From: Atrichornis clamosus
Lineage: Eukaryota; Chordata; Aves; Passeriformes; Menuridae
NCBI GenBank assembly: GCA_013400975.1
Contig: WBMZ01011577.1
Location: 1-64,000, forward strand
DNA: 64,000 nt
Reading direction: 5' to 3'
Numbering within the stretch: position 1 is the stretch's first letter; each line of letters opens with the position of its first letter. A program made the position numbers and the translations under genes. The notes below the pieces were generated by a model that searched no databases, had not been told where the DNA came from, and worked only from the letters and a program-made list of their open reading frames with translations. This document shows, one piece after another, positions 47,759-60,425 of the stretch.

Positions 47759-50700
47759 CTGTGCCAGAGGGATCCAGGGCAGGCGCTACACAGTGGTCAT
47801 ATTCCTGTTGAATTTGCCAAGGTGCACACTGAGCTTTGTGCTGGCTGTTGGGTGATGGATGACATATGGTCCAGCCTGAAGTTGCTTTGGGTCCTTTGAA
47901 AAAAAGTCTGTAAGTAAAAAGTAATGCTTTCAAAATTTTAGTCAAATCTGAATAAGTGTAGTGGATTTTTACTGTTACTTTATACTGTGTGCCTGTTGCA
48001 ATTTTTGCTCTGATACAAGGCACCTTATAACTGGATAAAGAGTCTTGTGGATACATGCCCACGTGTAATCCCACACAGTACTTCAAATCCTGAATACTCA
48101 CGTGGCACCCCGTAACCACAATTCATGCTCTTTGTCAAAAATTTCCTCCTGCTCTACTCTTCCCAGTTTCATGTTTTTGTCATTCGCTAAACAGATTGAG
48201 GCTTCAGACAAATATCTTTCCAACAATAACTAGAGGTGGTAGGAGCCACGTCAAGGATATAAAATCCTGCTGTCTGTGCTGTTTTGCTTAATCTTGACAA
48301 TACAGCCAAGGGAACCAAGTACTGAACAGAAGGGATGTAAAATCTCCTAAGTCAGTATAATGACAGATAGCATGCTCTGTCCTTTTGCAGATCTTTATGA
48401 ATGCTTAAAATTATGGCTAGGCTTGGATTATGCAACATTTCAACCAAAAAATTGCTTTTGGTCTTTCAGACATTGAATCATTTGAAAGATGGGGGAACAT
48501 TTAATCTTACACCCACACACATCTTCATTTCCAAAACAGGATCTCTTCTGACGTTTAATGACTCTCCAGTCTGTGTTGAAACTGAATGCTGAGAGGAAAA
48601 TACATCAGTCAGCAAGGGAATGCTAAAACTCACTCTGTACTTGTTCAAACATCATTGTCAGCATCTCTGGCTTTTGGTTTTATATATGCTAAATATTCTG
48701 GACAATATTCTTTATAGCCTCAAAATCTCTATTATGCACAATTTTTTCATGTAGCAACTCCTCTTTTTGAATCCCACATCAATATTTCACTAGCCAGTTC
48801 CTTACTGACCAAAGTAAAATACTCTGATTCTCCAGGAGCTGGTTCTCAGCCTGGCCCAGACTACTGATTTCCTTCATGTCTGGTGCCTTTTGATAAGTCA
48901 TTTGTGCCTCTTGAACTTGACTCAGACAGACTGGGAAACAGACTGAAAAACTGAAACTCTGGACACTGCTTACTGTGTCTCATTTGAGCACTCCTTCACA
49001 GATGCAGTTCATCTCTGTCATTCATGACATATCAGGTGGTTCTAACTGCTTTCCTCTTGTAGTGGCAAACTTTCCTCAAGCAGATTTTTCATGATTTATG
49101 GAGATTTTGTCTGAATGCTGTAATGTCAGTCACTATTAAGGCAGAGAGTTGTCAGCAAAGTAAAGGGAAGGTGTTGGATGAACCCTAATTTTAAACAATT
49201 TTGAGCCTGGTTAGTGATGTCACTTCTTTAACAGACTCGACAGTGTCTGAAGGTGTCAATAGATCTCATGAAGATCAGAATATCCTCGGTGGCATTTGGC
49301 AATGCTGGGACTGAGCTCTCCTGAAACTGCCCCCAAATAATTAGCTCACTTTCCCACGGCAGCAGATCAGGAAGCCAAGAGCTACAGAGTCACAGCATGA
49401 CCTAGTTTAAGCAGGCGGCCATCGGCTGGGAAGTTCACACAAAGTTTTTTACCTTCTGAGGTCTATTGTGTGCGTGCCTAAGAGAATGGCAATATTCAGG
49501 GGAAAAAATGAGGCCCAAGGCTTAGAGGTGGCAGCTGCCTGGGCTAAGGTGTCTGCTCTGGAGTCCTACTTCCACCAGCAGAATGGGCCACCTTCCAAGG
49601 TTTTGTCATGTGTGTTTACCTACCCTGGCAAGCCTGATGTTGAAATGGCATTTGTGGATTTGAGAGCCCTTGGGGTGAGTGAAGTGGCAGAGGCTGTAAC
49701 CCAATCCTTAGGAATTACCACTAAATCCCCCCCTCTGGAACCCTAAAAACCCATTCATGCAGCTGCAGGGTGGCTCAGCTGAGGCCATTCTGCTGCAAGC
49801 CTCCCTCCAGGTGTCTTACTGTCACTGGGGAGGGTCACACAGCTGTTACTGCCAAATGAAATACCGCAGTGACTCTCTGCTTTCCTCTAACCATTATTTG
49901 TGTCTCACTGAGTCCTGCCAGAATGAGTGTAACTTTTCCTGTGGGGAGACGTGAGACCCAGCAGCAGATGTTTTTTTCCCAGCAGTTTGATCTCTGATTT
50001 TTTTTCTGAAAAGGAACATTTTTCTCTTTATTTTCTTTACATTAGTTTTCATCACATGTTTTTTCCTTTTGTTAGTGGAAAGATAGGACAAGCTGATAGG
50101 AACTTAGAGCAGAGGGTGAAGTGTCAAATGTGATATTTTCACTAGCTCCAAGTCACTTTGAAATATGGTTTGTAACATTAACAGCATCTGTGTGTAAAGA
50201 AGAACACTGAATGATTTTGTGCTTTCCATTCTTTGTCGCTGACCCACTCTAGCTCCATTCCATCACACCTTTTTAAAGACAGAAAGCTGCCTTGGAAGAA
50301 CAGCCTTTGGTCATAGACGTAAGCACCAGTGTTGTCCTGGAAGGTGCTGGTTTGTTATGACTCTGGTAAGAAAGGTGCTTAGGCCCTGTAAAGTATCACT
50401 TCTGGAGCCATTTGTTGGATCCAACATTATAAAGAGAAAGGCAATAGCATAAATAATCTTGTCTGCTGTGAGCTGCCAGGGATGCTGAGTTGTGTGTGCA
50501 GTGGGGAGCTCTAGTCCAGGTGCGGCACTCAAGCAGACCCTGTCTCAGCAGTGCTCCTCCTGTGTTAGTCATTTGAGCTCTTACAGGGTTTTCTTACAAG
50601 AAAACAACTCCATTCATCATTTCTACTGTCAAACGGAGAGGATGTTCACATGAGAACGTGTGGCTGCACTGTGAGATAAAGGCAAGGCCACACAGGTGTG

Positions 50701-51283
50701 TAATCACTGGGAGCTGCCTGTGGGATGCTCCATTGTCATCGCTCAGCTGAGTCTGCCCTGCACCAAGGGAGAGACACAGCACCACACAGGCCTGAAATAA
50801 GTCTGCACTCCTCAAGCTTCGCTTTGTCAAGAAGTTCTCATTCAAAATAGGTACCTTAATTTTATTTCAGCGAAAGCATCGCTCTCTGCACTATCATGTG
50901 TTAGCTACTGCTCCACTAAGATCTGTAGTGAGTTCTTGTGGTGGATTAGCAGAAGCTTCATCTGTTCCTTAGGAAGGGTATATCATTGTCAATATGTTTA
51001 GTCCCTCTGCAAAATTAAACCATTTTATATGCAAAAGATACTATTTATCCTTTATCTCTTGAAACTAAATCAGGGATGAAAAATACTGAGATAAAACAAT
51101 CTAGAATTTCAGATTTTTTAGTCCTATAAAACTTCAATTCATTGAAACTCACAGATTTTTAGTGGATTCAAAGACTGCTGAATCAATGACAATAACTATT
51201 GAACTTGTTATTTATATAGATCGACATGATAGTTTCTTTTGTTCAGTTGCTCCTTTTGTACAATTTCTTAGCAAAAGATTTTT
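47759..51283. other. non-coding stretch, no gene recognised
   Basis: Frames reach 122 codons (47751-48119, minus) and 92 codons (49468-49746, plus) without known domains. T-rich DNA lies at 49970-50080. No interspersed repeat is recognised. Confidence 0.55.
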
Positions 51284-51453
51284 GAGAGGGAGAGAGAGAA
51301 CGAAAGAGGATGAGGGAGGAAGGTGGGGGAGGCAAGAGAGGGAGAAAGAAAGAAAGGAGAAAAAAGAGAAAGAAAGAAGAAAGAAAGAGAAAGAAAGAAA
51401 AAAAGAAGAAAGAAAGAAAAAGAAAAAGGAAGGAAGGAAAGAAAGAAGGAAGA
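51284..51453. repeat. GA-rich microsatellite with a 120-nt pure purine run
   Basis: The tract begins with GAGA repeats broken by single pyrimidines and continues as (GAAA)n/(GGAA)n. From 51334 to 51453 every base is A or G on the plus strand. Long polypurine mirror-like tracts of this type can form triplex (H-)DNA, are length-variable and often break assemblies. The frames that cross it (such as 51162-51542, lysine/glutamate/arginine-rich) are artefacts of the repeat. Confidence 0.95.
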
Positions 51454-53834
51454 TTGATTTTATATGTTTTGGCCATAACTATTCCAGTTTCCCTTGCTGG
51501 CGTACAGTGCCTACTTTAATTTTCTTCAAATTAAAAAATTGACAGAAGAATTACCATGCTGAAGCTGAAGACACATCTTTTTGACTTTAATCATCTTCAA
51601 CACATTATGTCTGTAACTGCTTGTCCCTGCTGCTCAGTAGTTGCGTTATTCAAATCTGAACTTTACATCTGACTTTCCTTCCAAAGTTTGTCAGAAACTA
51701 TCAAATTCAGAATTTCAAGTCTAAATTTTTTTTTTTACTAAAATGTGGATTAAAAAGTCTGGTTCAATTTCCAAGTTAAAATACAAAAAGTGTTCACTTT
51801 TTTTTGCTGCATATAAAGCCATTACAATTTAAAAAAAAGTAGAAGGATTTACAAGAATGATTAGTCTCATTTTTTAATTGGTTACACTCATTGCATGTTC
51901 AAGAATCAAGGATAAGTTCTGCTTCATATATTTTTTTATAAACCCATATTATCTCTTGACTTCTCTTCCTTTTTTTGGGTAAGATTAATTTTGATCTCTG
52001 AGAGAAGAAATAAAGTGATCTGTCACTGGTGTTTCTTGTGCCTGGCCAATCTGTCATGAGATACAAGCACAAATGATTTGGCTCTTCTGAAAACTGCTGG
52101 CTACAACAGAAACCTAAGCATGTCAGGTTCATGGCAGGAGCTCTGTAAGGCTCTGTGTAATTAGTGGAGGCTTTAAAAAGTTAAATCTAGATGGTCTAAC
52201 AGTGTTTGAAGTCAGGTTAATTCTTTCCTAAAGTTGTTCTTTCTTGTCCTTTCATATTTTGAATTACAGAAATTGTGGGGTTGGGAAGGCAGGATGTCTG
52301 AAAGCCTTGTTCACTTTTAAAAGATTTAAGACATCCTTCACCTGCACTGCTCCTTGTGATGCCAGTAGATTTCTTATATTTGGGACAAATATAGAGCTGT
52401 GGCCCAAAGACTTGAAAGTTTTAGAAAAATACAGATTTCTTACTTGCTCATTAAGCATTTTCTTTTCTTATATACAAATATATGCAGATAAGCTGCTAAT
52501 TATATGGACCCATCTGTTGTATTTAAAGTGTGATAAATGTAGATCCTAAGTTTAAGGTTTCATAGAAGCTTATTATATTTCAAGTCCTTTTTAGAGTATG
52601 ATATTTTTAGGTACTATATGCATCTGGAAGAAAGTTTAAGAGTCCGTGAAGGTCTGCAAGTTGCCTGTCAGATCACTGTGAACTGTATTTTTCCTCGCTT
52701 TTGGGAATGTCCATGACAAAACATTTTACACACTCTGGACACAGCTCCTGCCATTTTTGAGCATCTGCTCCCAGCACATCTTTTAAACACTGTGGAGTAG
52801 AAGTGCTTTCCTTTTTTCTTCAGCAGTAACCTGTTAACCTGCTAGAGAAGATCTTTTAGCTGAGCATTTCTAGAAATTTATTTGCCATGTCTGATTTGCA
52901 TGTCTTTTGTTACATTTTCTGGCACAAATAAAGCCTTGGAAAGGGGAGAGGAACAGAAAGCTTCTTAGTGTTGAAGTGCCTGATGGTCAGGTGGTAGAAT
53001 TGTGAGCTCTTTTGATGCAGCTGGATTGTCAGAAATTTACTGGAACTTTTCTTTCAGATTTTGCAGCAGAATTAAAATGCAGTGGGGAGATCCAGGTGAT
53101 GCATTGCTGCATGAGAGGAAAAGTCCCAGATGTCTAGTATCCTGTTTTTCTCTTCCAGTTCAAAGCAAACCCATGTGACGCATGGCTTGCTTAAGGAACA
53201 CAACTAAGCATTCACATTTGTCCCTTGAATGTGCACTTGAAATTGGGGATTGCTTGTATGACAGCTCTGGTGAAGAGAGCCCTGAGATAACACAGTGGGT
53301 TTTCCTCTGCCTTCCAGCACAGGACCAGACTCTGCCAGGCTTCTTGTCATTGCTGTCCCTCTCAGAGTCATCCTTGGAGAGCAGAATGACAAGACAGGGA
53401 TATTTACAGGCTTGTAGTTTCCTCTTGTGATCCAGCAAGGTGTGCTGCTTTATGGAGATGCCAAATACATTACTGCCATTGATAAGAATGTCCATTAGGT
53501 GATAATAGAAAACACCAGATGTCTTTCGTAGAAGGGAAACAACCATTTTTCAAGCAAGGTGAACCAACAATAAATAAGGATGGGAGAACTAAATTTGTGC
53601 TTCAGTCAGAATGGGTGGCCTCTGTGATGAATAGCAGGATAGAAGTACAGGAGCATTGCAGCAAAGCGAAACGGCGCATTCATGTTGCATTGCTGTGTCT
53701 TGGAGACACCTCGTGTGAGATTAAGGGGCTGCAAACCCGCAGCGAGCTGATCTGCTTGTAATCACTCAGCCTGTGACGAGGTCCTTCGATGTGGGTGCTG
53801 AAAGGGACATTGCATGGCTCTGTGCTCAGTTTTG

Positions 53835-53866
53835 CTGCAGATCAGTGACTCTGCAGATCAGTTGGC
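53835..53866. repeat. two-copy tandem, 16 bp, diverged
   Basis: CTGCAGATCAGTGACT is followed at once by CTGCAGATCAGTTGGC. The first twelve bases are identical. It is a local duplication without recognised role. Confidence 0.7.
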
Positions 53867-56696
53867 TTGACCTGTGTCATGTAAGGACGCACAGACTGAG
53901 ATGAGTGAGTATGACTTGACAGCTGCTACTGCAGAGAGATGTTTTCTTAACATCATCACGAACTCCACCTTAGCTTTTGAGGAAGAAGTGTTAAGGGCAA
54001 TGTATCTCATTCTGCATTCTTGCATGTACATAATAATAACATCTATGAGTATTAGCCAGAAAGCTTGCTGAGAGAGTCTTAGGGGTATATGTACTGAAAA
54101 GTAGGATTTGGTAGGATTTGGTTGGAAAATCAGTGTAACCTTCCTTCTATTTTTCTCAGTCTATTTGTAATGATAGAAACTACTGTTTGCTTTGATTTTT
54201 ACTTGTTCGCTATCTTTTTCCTCAAAGTATTTGAGTGCTGAAGCAACTCCCAACACATCCCAGTTCACAGTCCACAAGGAGAATGTGGCTGAATTAAAGC
54301 TTAGTTCAGATTCAGGTTGGGAAGCCCTTGAACGTTTGTGATACACAAACTTGAAAAAAATGCAAAAAATGCACACTCAGTTGTTGACATTGCATTGGCT
54401 ACTACGTAACTCTTTGGCAAGGTGTTCCCTCACAAAGTCACACGCTAGGAGAAGTGAAGCTTCACAAACAGGTTAAGAAGGATTTGACAGAAGATAGGTA
54501 ATGCCTATTGAAAGCAAGTCCTGCTATATCATCCAAACGCCATCAGAGATGTGTGACCAAGTCTGAACAGCTTCAGTCTGATAGGCAGCAGCTATTAAAG
54601 CTACAAAGAAGTGCAATCGATCTATATTTTGCATATTGACTGCTGCACTTTCCAAGATGCACCTTCCAATACTGTCACAGTACTTATGCCAACAGCAGTA
54701 ACACCCTCAGCTTCCCTTCTCCTGGATGGAGCAACAGAAGGGTAGCTAACACAATTCAACACCCAGGCTGAGAAACTCCAGGATCTGCTGCAAAAACTGG
54801 CTCACATACTGTAAAGAGGTTTAGTAGAGGTTCTCCCCCTTCTCCCTGTCTGAGGGAGGGTTATATAAAAGACTTTTTAATATTAAAATATTTCCTTTTT
54901 TCTATGTGGTCTTTAAAATAAAGCCTCTGGGGCTGTTAATATCTCTGATGTTACTGCTTTGAAGACTGCATAAAATTATTTTAAAGGAGAAGCTTTTAAA
55001 GGACTCGTCCATTTCTAACATTGGCAATCAATCTAGTTTGTAGCTCTAGATGTAAGTGGAAACTTTGATATAACACAAGTTAAAGGCAAAAGATTTTACA
55101 TGACAGTTTGAAAAGACACGTATTTCTAAGTGCTGAACTTTCATTTGTTAGGATTTCATTTAGTGAAGGATGCTCTCTAAAACTGCAACTGTCTCACTGC
55201 ATTTGACTGCAGATTGTAGAGTGTAAAAGATCTTTCTTTTATGTAGCTAATTCAGTACAAAGCAAAAATGAGCCAGTTCTACATAATAGTGAGGAATCCA
55301 CAAGAATTTTAACTGTGTCAGCCTAGAAGGAGAAACTAGGCACATTAAAAAATATCTTTTTTTGAAAGCCTATAAAGAAACACCTGATATAAATGTAAAA
55401 GGTGTTTAAATTTACTTCAGTCTGTTGGGACTTACTTATGTGTTGCCATGTGGAAGATTTTAGGGGAAGAAGCATCCTGTTTTGCAACATATTTTCCTAG
55501 TTTCTTAGAATTCAAAATGTTCTCATACTTTGAATGATAAGATTTTGTCAAGATTTGCAAAAACAAAATGACGATGGGGTAAATGAAAGGTGAGCATTGG
55601 GTGGTGGTGTGACACTTTTATGTTGTAGATGAGAAGGATCAATTGATGCTAAAAAGAGAGGAATCAGTCAGGTAAGAGTCGCTAATCTGCCTAAGGGGAC
55701 ACTCATCCCTGGGAAAGAAAGTTTAAACTTTTATTATGAGATCCTGGAATTCTCATGTCCTATAAATTTACTGTGGAGCATGACCTTGCAGAGGAAGAAC
55801 TTTCACTCTCATTTTAGGACAGTGGTTCCATCTTCAGTCTAAGGAACGTTTTAGAAAGAAAGGGGAAAAAGTTTATTCTTTGACAAATGACAAATTCCAG
55901 TATAAAATCAGTTCATTCAATCTATTTTATTCCACCATCTATAATTGCATTCCACATCTCAGTTGCTCCAAGGTTATTGTAGCAGCAGCAGTACCATCAC
56001 TACAGAAGGATTGGATGATGGATTTCTTATTTACAGATCAATATGAATCTTCTGGTTTTGTTGAACTAAAGAGGCTGCTCTTCCAGCATCTTTTCTATCC
56101 TTCCCCATCACTTCTTTAACCAATTTCCTTATTTACTTTTCGCCTAAAATGATAATATTTAAGTACTTCTTTTCTATAGAGATGTGTTTTTGGGAGTTTC
56201 ACTTTCATTATTCTAAAGAAAGAAATATGACGTAAGTTGACTGCATCTTTCTAAGTGGAAAGGACTTTATAATATGAATTCCATACCTCTACATCTTTAT
56301 ATCTACACAGCTGTATAGACATCACTTATGTCTCTTAGGTCTGAAATGATTTTTTTGCGTTTGTGATACTACAGCTGCTTAGATTTCTTATTTCCTTCCA
56401 TGTCTTTCTATTATTTCCTCCATTTACAGTATTCCTTAGAATCTCTCCATTCTTTTATGTTTACAAAACTCTTTTTTTTGATATGACTTTGTAACATCAT
56501 GTAAAAGGAAGGCTATATACCTTTGAAATGTGACAATTAATGCATTACAAATATCCACATTGACCAAATAAGTTTCACACCAGCAGTATATGGTACATGG
56601 CACTTAGGTGATGTCTCAGAATATAAAGCTCATCATTTATGAAGAAACAATATGAGGAGATGCACAAGCAGTGGAAGCAGGAACAAGAAGTGCGAA

Positions 56697-56741
56697 GTAG
56701 TGAGAAACACAACAAAACACAACAAAAAAGTAGTGAGAAAC
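56697..56741. repeat. spaced 13-bp direct duplication with (ACAAA)n between
   Basis: AGTAGTGAGAAAC occurs at 56697-56709 and again at 56729-56741, with ACAACAAAACACAACAAAAA between. It abuts the 5' break point of the next CR1 copy, so it may be a by-product of that insertion or simple slippage. Confidence 0.65.
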
Positions 56742-56744
56742 CTT

Positions 56745-57086
56745 TTTGTGGGCTTCAGTACTTAAAGGGGGACTATAAGAAAGATGGAGACAAACTTTTT
56801 AGCAGTACTGTTCTAACAGGGCAAGGGTTAAAGGTTTTAAACTAAAAGAGGATGGATTTAGACTAGATATAAAGATGAAGTTCTATACTGTGAGGGTGCT
56901 GAGACTCTGGAACAGGTTGTTGAGAGAGCTGGTAGATGTTCTATCCCTGGAAACATTCAAGTTGGATGGGGCTCTGAGCAATCTGATCACGTGGAAGTTG
57001 TCTCTGCTCATTGCAGAGGGGTTGGACCAGATGACTTTAAAAGGTCGCTTTCAACCCAAACTATTCTGTGATTCTAGAATTCTGGT
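56745..57086 (+). mobile_element. CR1 LINE, 3' fragment with terminal repeats
   Basis: About 340 bases follow the CR1 3' region closely: GGCTTCAGTACTTAAAGGGG, CTATAAGAAAGATGGAGACA, AAACTAAAAGAGGATGGATT, AGACTAGATATAAAGATGAA, CTCTGGAACAGGTTGTTGAG, CCTGGAAACATTCAAG, GGGGCTCTGAGCAATCTGAT, GGGTTGGACCAGATGACTTT and TCAACCCAAACTATTCTGTG. It finishes in three degraded 8-mers (ATTCTGTG, ATTCTAGA, ATTCTGGT; 57063-57086). It is 5'-truncated and has no reverse-transcriptase domain. Age is moderate, judged by the substitutions in the terminal repeats. Confidence 0.93.
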
Positions 57087-59144
57087 TCCATAACATTTAG
57101 CTATGTTTTGAGTCATTATTAAGTTCTTTGACATTCATATTTCAAGGAAGAAATATTAACATGGATGATATTGTAACCACCCTTTTTGAAAGACAAACAG
57201 TCAAAATGCAATCTATTGCCATTATTACAAGTGTTTATATTTGATCTGCTTGTACTTCATTGGTTTATATTTGTATAATGTGGAATTACAAAAACTCTAC
57301 TTTGCAACCATTGCCAAAGAAGAAGCATCCAGGAATCCAAATCAGGGGTAGTGAGAGTACCTGAAAAGCATGTATTTCTCAGCTGTGCTTGCAATCCCTC
57401 ATCCAAGTTTACATCTGGTCTAACTTTGAGATTTAAAACAACATGTATTTTGAAGTGCATACTGCATGTAAGACAAAATGCTTAGCTTTGAGAAGGGAGC
57501 TGAGTCCCTGCCCTTTCCCAAATCCAAGCTTGTATGCGTTTGTGAATGTAGTTGGGAAAATTTGGGAAAACAATAAATACCAGTGAAACAATAAAAATCT
57601 CCCCTTCCTCTTCCAGTTCTTTGGGATTAGCCTTTCTGATGAAGAGACCAGCAGTGTTTCCAATGCCTTGTGGGGTCCTGATCTAACCCTCCCCTCATGT
57701 GTCCCTAGCTTAAGCCAGAGAATGGTCGTACCCACCCCCATCCCAGCATATAGTGAGGAAACAGCAGAAGTCACACAGAGAAGGTGAAAGCTGGAAGGTC
57801 TTGCAGTGTTGTGATCACAGCGTGGATCTGCAGACAGGCACGAATGAAGTTGTTGGGTTTGTTTGGCCGGTGATGGACACGTGTCCCGGGACAAAAGGCA
57901 GGCGTCCTGGCAGGTTTCATTTACCCAAAATGCTGAGCACTGATATAGTAACTCTCGCAGTGAGAAAGACCAAAGAAGAGAGCTGAGACAAATTAGCAGG
58001 GCAGAGTAATAAAGAATGCTGTCACAAGTTAGAGGCACTGAAATAATGTTTTTATGGTGGTGATTAGCTCAATGGCCTTGTAGCTCTTGTGCCGAATGAG
58101 CACAACAAAGCAGGGAAGGGGCGTTCCTCCTGCTCTTCTCTCCCCTTGCCTTCAGGAGCCAAATGCTGTCTGGTGGCAGCCCTTGGAGTGCTGATTTGAT
58201 TGATGGCAACCAGCCTGTCACCCAGGATTTATGCTATGTCAAGGGGACTGTAATCCTCTGTTTAAAGTGCCTGTGAAGAAAGTCTTCATGTAAGTCAGGC
58301 ACTCTGTTGCATTAGGGAATGTTTATTGCTACTCTGATCGAGTACTTTCAGGTATCATAACTTTTGTCAGACCTGAACTCTGAGCAGGGAGGCATAAATA
58401 TCCAGGAGAAGGCTGTTCCTGCTGCACATGCTCTCTTCAGCAGGATTTGGCAGCAGGTACGCATAGCATTGGTGGGCATCCTCTCCCCAGGACTTCTGGG
58501 GTGATGTAAGGATACAGAGAGATTTGCCAACACGAGTGTTCATCTCAGCACACCATTGGGAAGGATGCAGGAGGGAAAAGGAGGAAAATGGGGAAGATGT
58601 GCCCATCTGTAGAGGAAGTTTTAGAAGGAGGAGATGTTGATCTAACCTTGTGTTGTCATTCCTGGTAGTTGCTCCAGCAGACCAACATTCTGACCATTGA
58701 CCTAGAAAAACCCAATTTATAGTCAATAATGAGGAAGCCATACATCAGAGATTAAGAAAAGCCTTTTTTTCTCGCCTCTGAATGTACTAAAGTCATGTGA
58801 GCATGAGCAAAGAGCAGAAATAGAAAATATAACCTGTCCCTCAACACTGAATAATTCACTTGATTTATTTAGCATCCTCTTTGCCAAGTCAGAAAATAAC
58901 AAATTATTACTCTTTTTTTTTCTCTGAAATACTGGTGCTTGCCTTGCTATCTCAGAGTAGCTATTCAGTGTGCACCAAATATAACAAGACCTATTTTTCC
59001 AGATGTTTTCATCTTAACATGAAACAGAGACTGGCTCTTTGTTTTCCTAATGTGCTGGCATACACTTTGCTCTCCAAAGGGAATGGACTTAGAGCCAGGT
59101 TAGTCACTCACTCATAGATGGAGCAGGGTTAATGTTCAGATGAA
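57087..59144. other. non-coding stretch holding the window's longest open frame
   Basis: The 201-codon minus-strand frame at 57433-58038 begins with GTG, has no domain I know and is within chance expectation for a window this size. 57700-58000 and 58080-58200 are moderately GC-rich. No interspersed repeat is seen after the CR1 end. Confidence 0.5.
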
Positions 59145-59560
59145 ATCGAAAATAATTATGATTTGAGTAGATCAAATTTCTCAGGGTATGAAATAATATA
59201 TTGGGCAAAAGCTATAATTCACATAGCTCAGTCACCCATTAATGACATTTCTAGGTTGTTTCTGAGTGATTTCAAGACGCTGTGCCATAAAATCTTAATG
59301 CATTTATGAGAATAAGCGTGTGTTTTATATGTAATGATCAGCAAGCTCCAGGGCATGAATGGAGCAGTAAGGGGCTTTCTCAGTGCATTTTTGTTGTATG
59401 ATTTAATGTGCCTTAGAATTATTTTTCACAACTGACATTTGTGAATGATAAGTATTTTTTCTGCCTAGTAGTGTGGCTGGAAACAAAATCACGCTGAAAA
59501 TAATGTAATTCTGTATTGTACAAATGCAGTTAATACTCTATTACAAGAAAAAAGCATTCT
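59145..59560. promoter_or_regulatory. candidate conserved regulatory block, TAAT-rich
   Basis: About 415 bases of complex AT-rich DNA carry repeated homeodomain-type cores: AAATAATTATGATTT, CCATTAATGAC, TCTTAATGCATTTATG, TGTAATGATCAG, GATTTAATGTG, AGAATTATTTTTC, AATAATGTAATTC and AGTTAATAC. No mobile element or simple array is present. The appearance is that of a vertebrate conserved non-coding element. This is inference from composition only. Confidence 0.3.
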
Positions 59561-60277
59561 CAGGGGTTTTTTTGTGTGTGGCAATATGCAACTGCTCAAT
59601 ACACCAAGCAATCTTGCACAAAGGGAATCCTGTGATGAAGGTTTTGATTGTTCCTAGATAAACAAAAAGGAGCCTTACAGATTTCATAATGACTCATGAC
59701 AGAGTGATTCATAGCAACTAAGCTGTTGGGGTCTTTGAAGAAGCTCAGGGCTTGAATTTTTTGTGTACATTAGATATATTTTGCTCCATTTTGATGGAGT
59801 TAAAGAGCAGCGAGTTAGGCATAATGGGTCTCCTATTATTAGTTAAAAGTACTCCTGAATCAACAGAGTTGTAAGGAGTTGTTGGGCAGGCTTCTGGACA
59901 GTTGATTCCCCCAGAACCAAGCAGAGCTGGTGCTAAAGGGAGCAACGTGGCCCAGGTAGAAAGGTTTAAAGCTTCAGAGGGGTGGAAGGTGTAGACATTC
60001 AAAATGCAGTGCCCCTGCATCCTGATGTGGGATTTATTAAACAGCATAATTAATCCTGGGAATACTCCTATGGGACAACTGTGTTTTACTTATCCATCAG
60101 AGAAAAAAGAGTCCCCATCATTTACTTTTTATTTTCTTGACTCTGTATTAATCTACTGCATAGACACTTCTGTTTGTGCTCATTCCTTGTTCCCATATAT
60201 CCACTGGAAGTTCCCACACAAACTCTCCTCTCCATCACATCACATCCTTGCTAACTCACACCAGTTTCCTCTCATCC
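59561..60277. other. non-coding stretch before a CR1 copy
   Basis: AT-rich DNA with a GTTTTTTTGTGTGTG stretch near 59566. Frames of about 100 codons at 59745-60047 (minus) and 60004-60300 (plus) overlap and have no recognisable content. Confidence 0.55.
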
Positions 60278-60425
60278 CACAGAATCACAGAATGTGCTGA
60301 GTTGGAAGGGACTCACAAGCATCATTGAGTCCAACTCCCAGTCCTGCACAGGCCCATCCCCAAGAATCACACCATGTGCCTGACAGCATCGTTCAGACAC
60401 CTCTTGAACTCTGTCAGGGTTGCTA
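60278..60425 (-). mobile_element. CR1 LINE, 3'-terminal fragment, inverted
   Basis: The plus strand opens with the inverted CR1 terminal 8-mers (CACAGAATCACAGAATG). It continues GCTGAGTTGGAAGGGACTCA, CATTGAGTCCAACTCC, CCTGCACAGGCCCATCCCCA, GAATCACACCATGTGCCTGA, GTTCAGACACCTCTTGAACT and CTGTCAGG. This is the order of a well-known avian CR1 subfamily read backwards. The match stops near 60425. Similarity is high, so it is probably one of the younger copies in the window. Confidence 0.93.

Larger units (their letters stand above)
51454..56744. other. non-coding stretch, no gene recognised
   Basis: The AT-rich first part (51.5-52.6 kb) has several T and A runs. A 128-codon minus-strand frame at 53160-53546 has no recognisable content. 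A 10-bp direct duplication GTAGGATTTG lies at 54101-54120. The 16-bp tandem at 53835 and the spaced duplication at 56697 are listed separately. Confidence 0.55.

Noticed and set aside
49468..49746. 92-codon plus-strand frame
   Set aside because: ATG start and ordinary codons, but no known domain, no promoter or splice context, and a length common by chance here.
51162..51542. 126-codon frame with a lysine/arginine/glutamate-rich body
   Set aside because: Its body is the (GAAA)n polypurine tract. The reverse-strand Phe/Ser/Leu-rich frame is the mirror artefact.
57433..58038. Longest open frame, 201 codons, minus strand
   Set aside because: It begins with GTG rather than ATG, has no recognisable domain, and crosses unrelated GC-rich and AT-rich DNA. 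With roughly 6,000 stop-to-stop segments in six frames, a frame of about 200 codons is expected about 0.4 times by chance.
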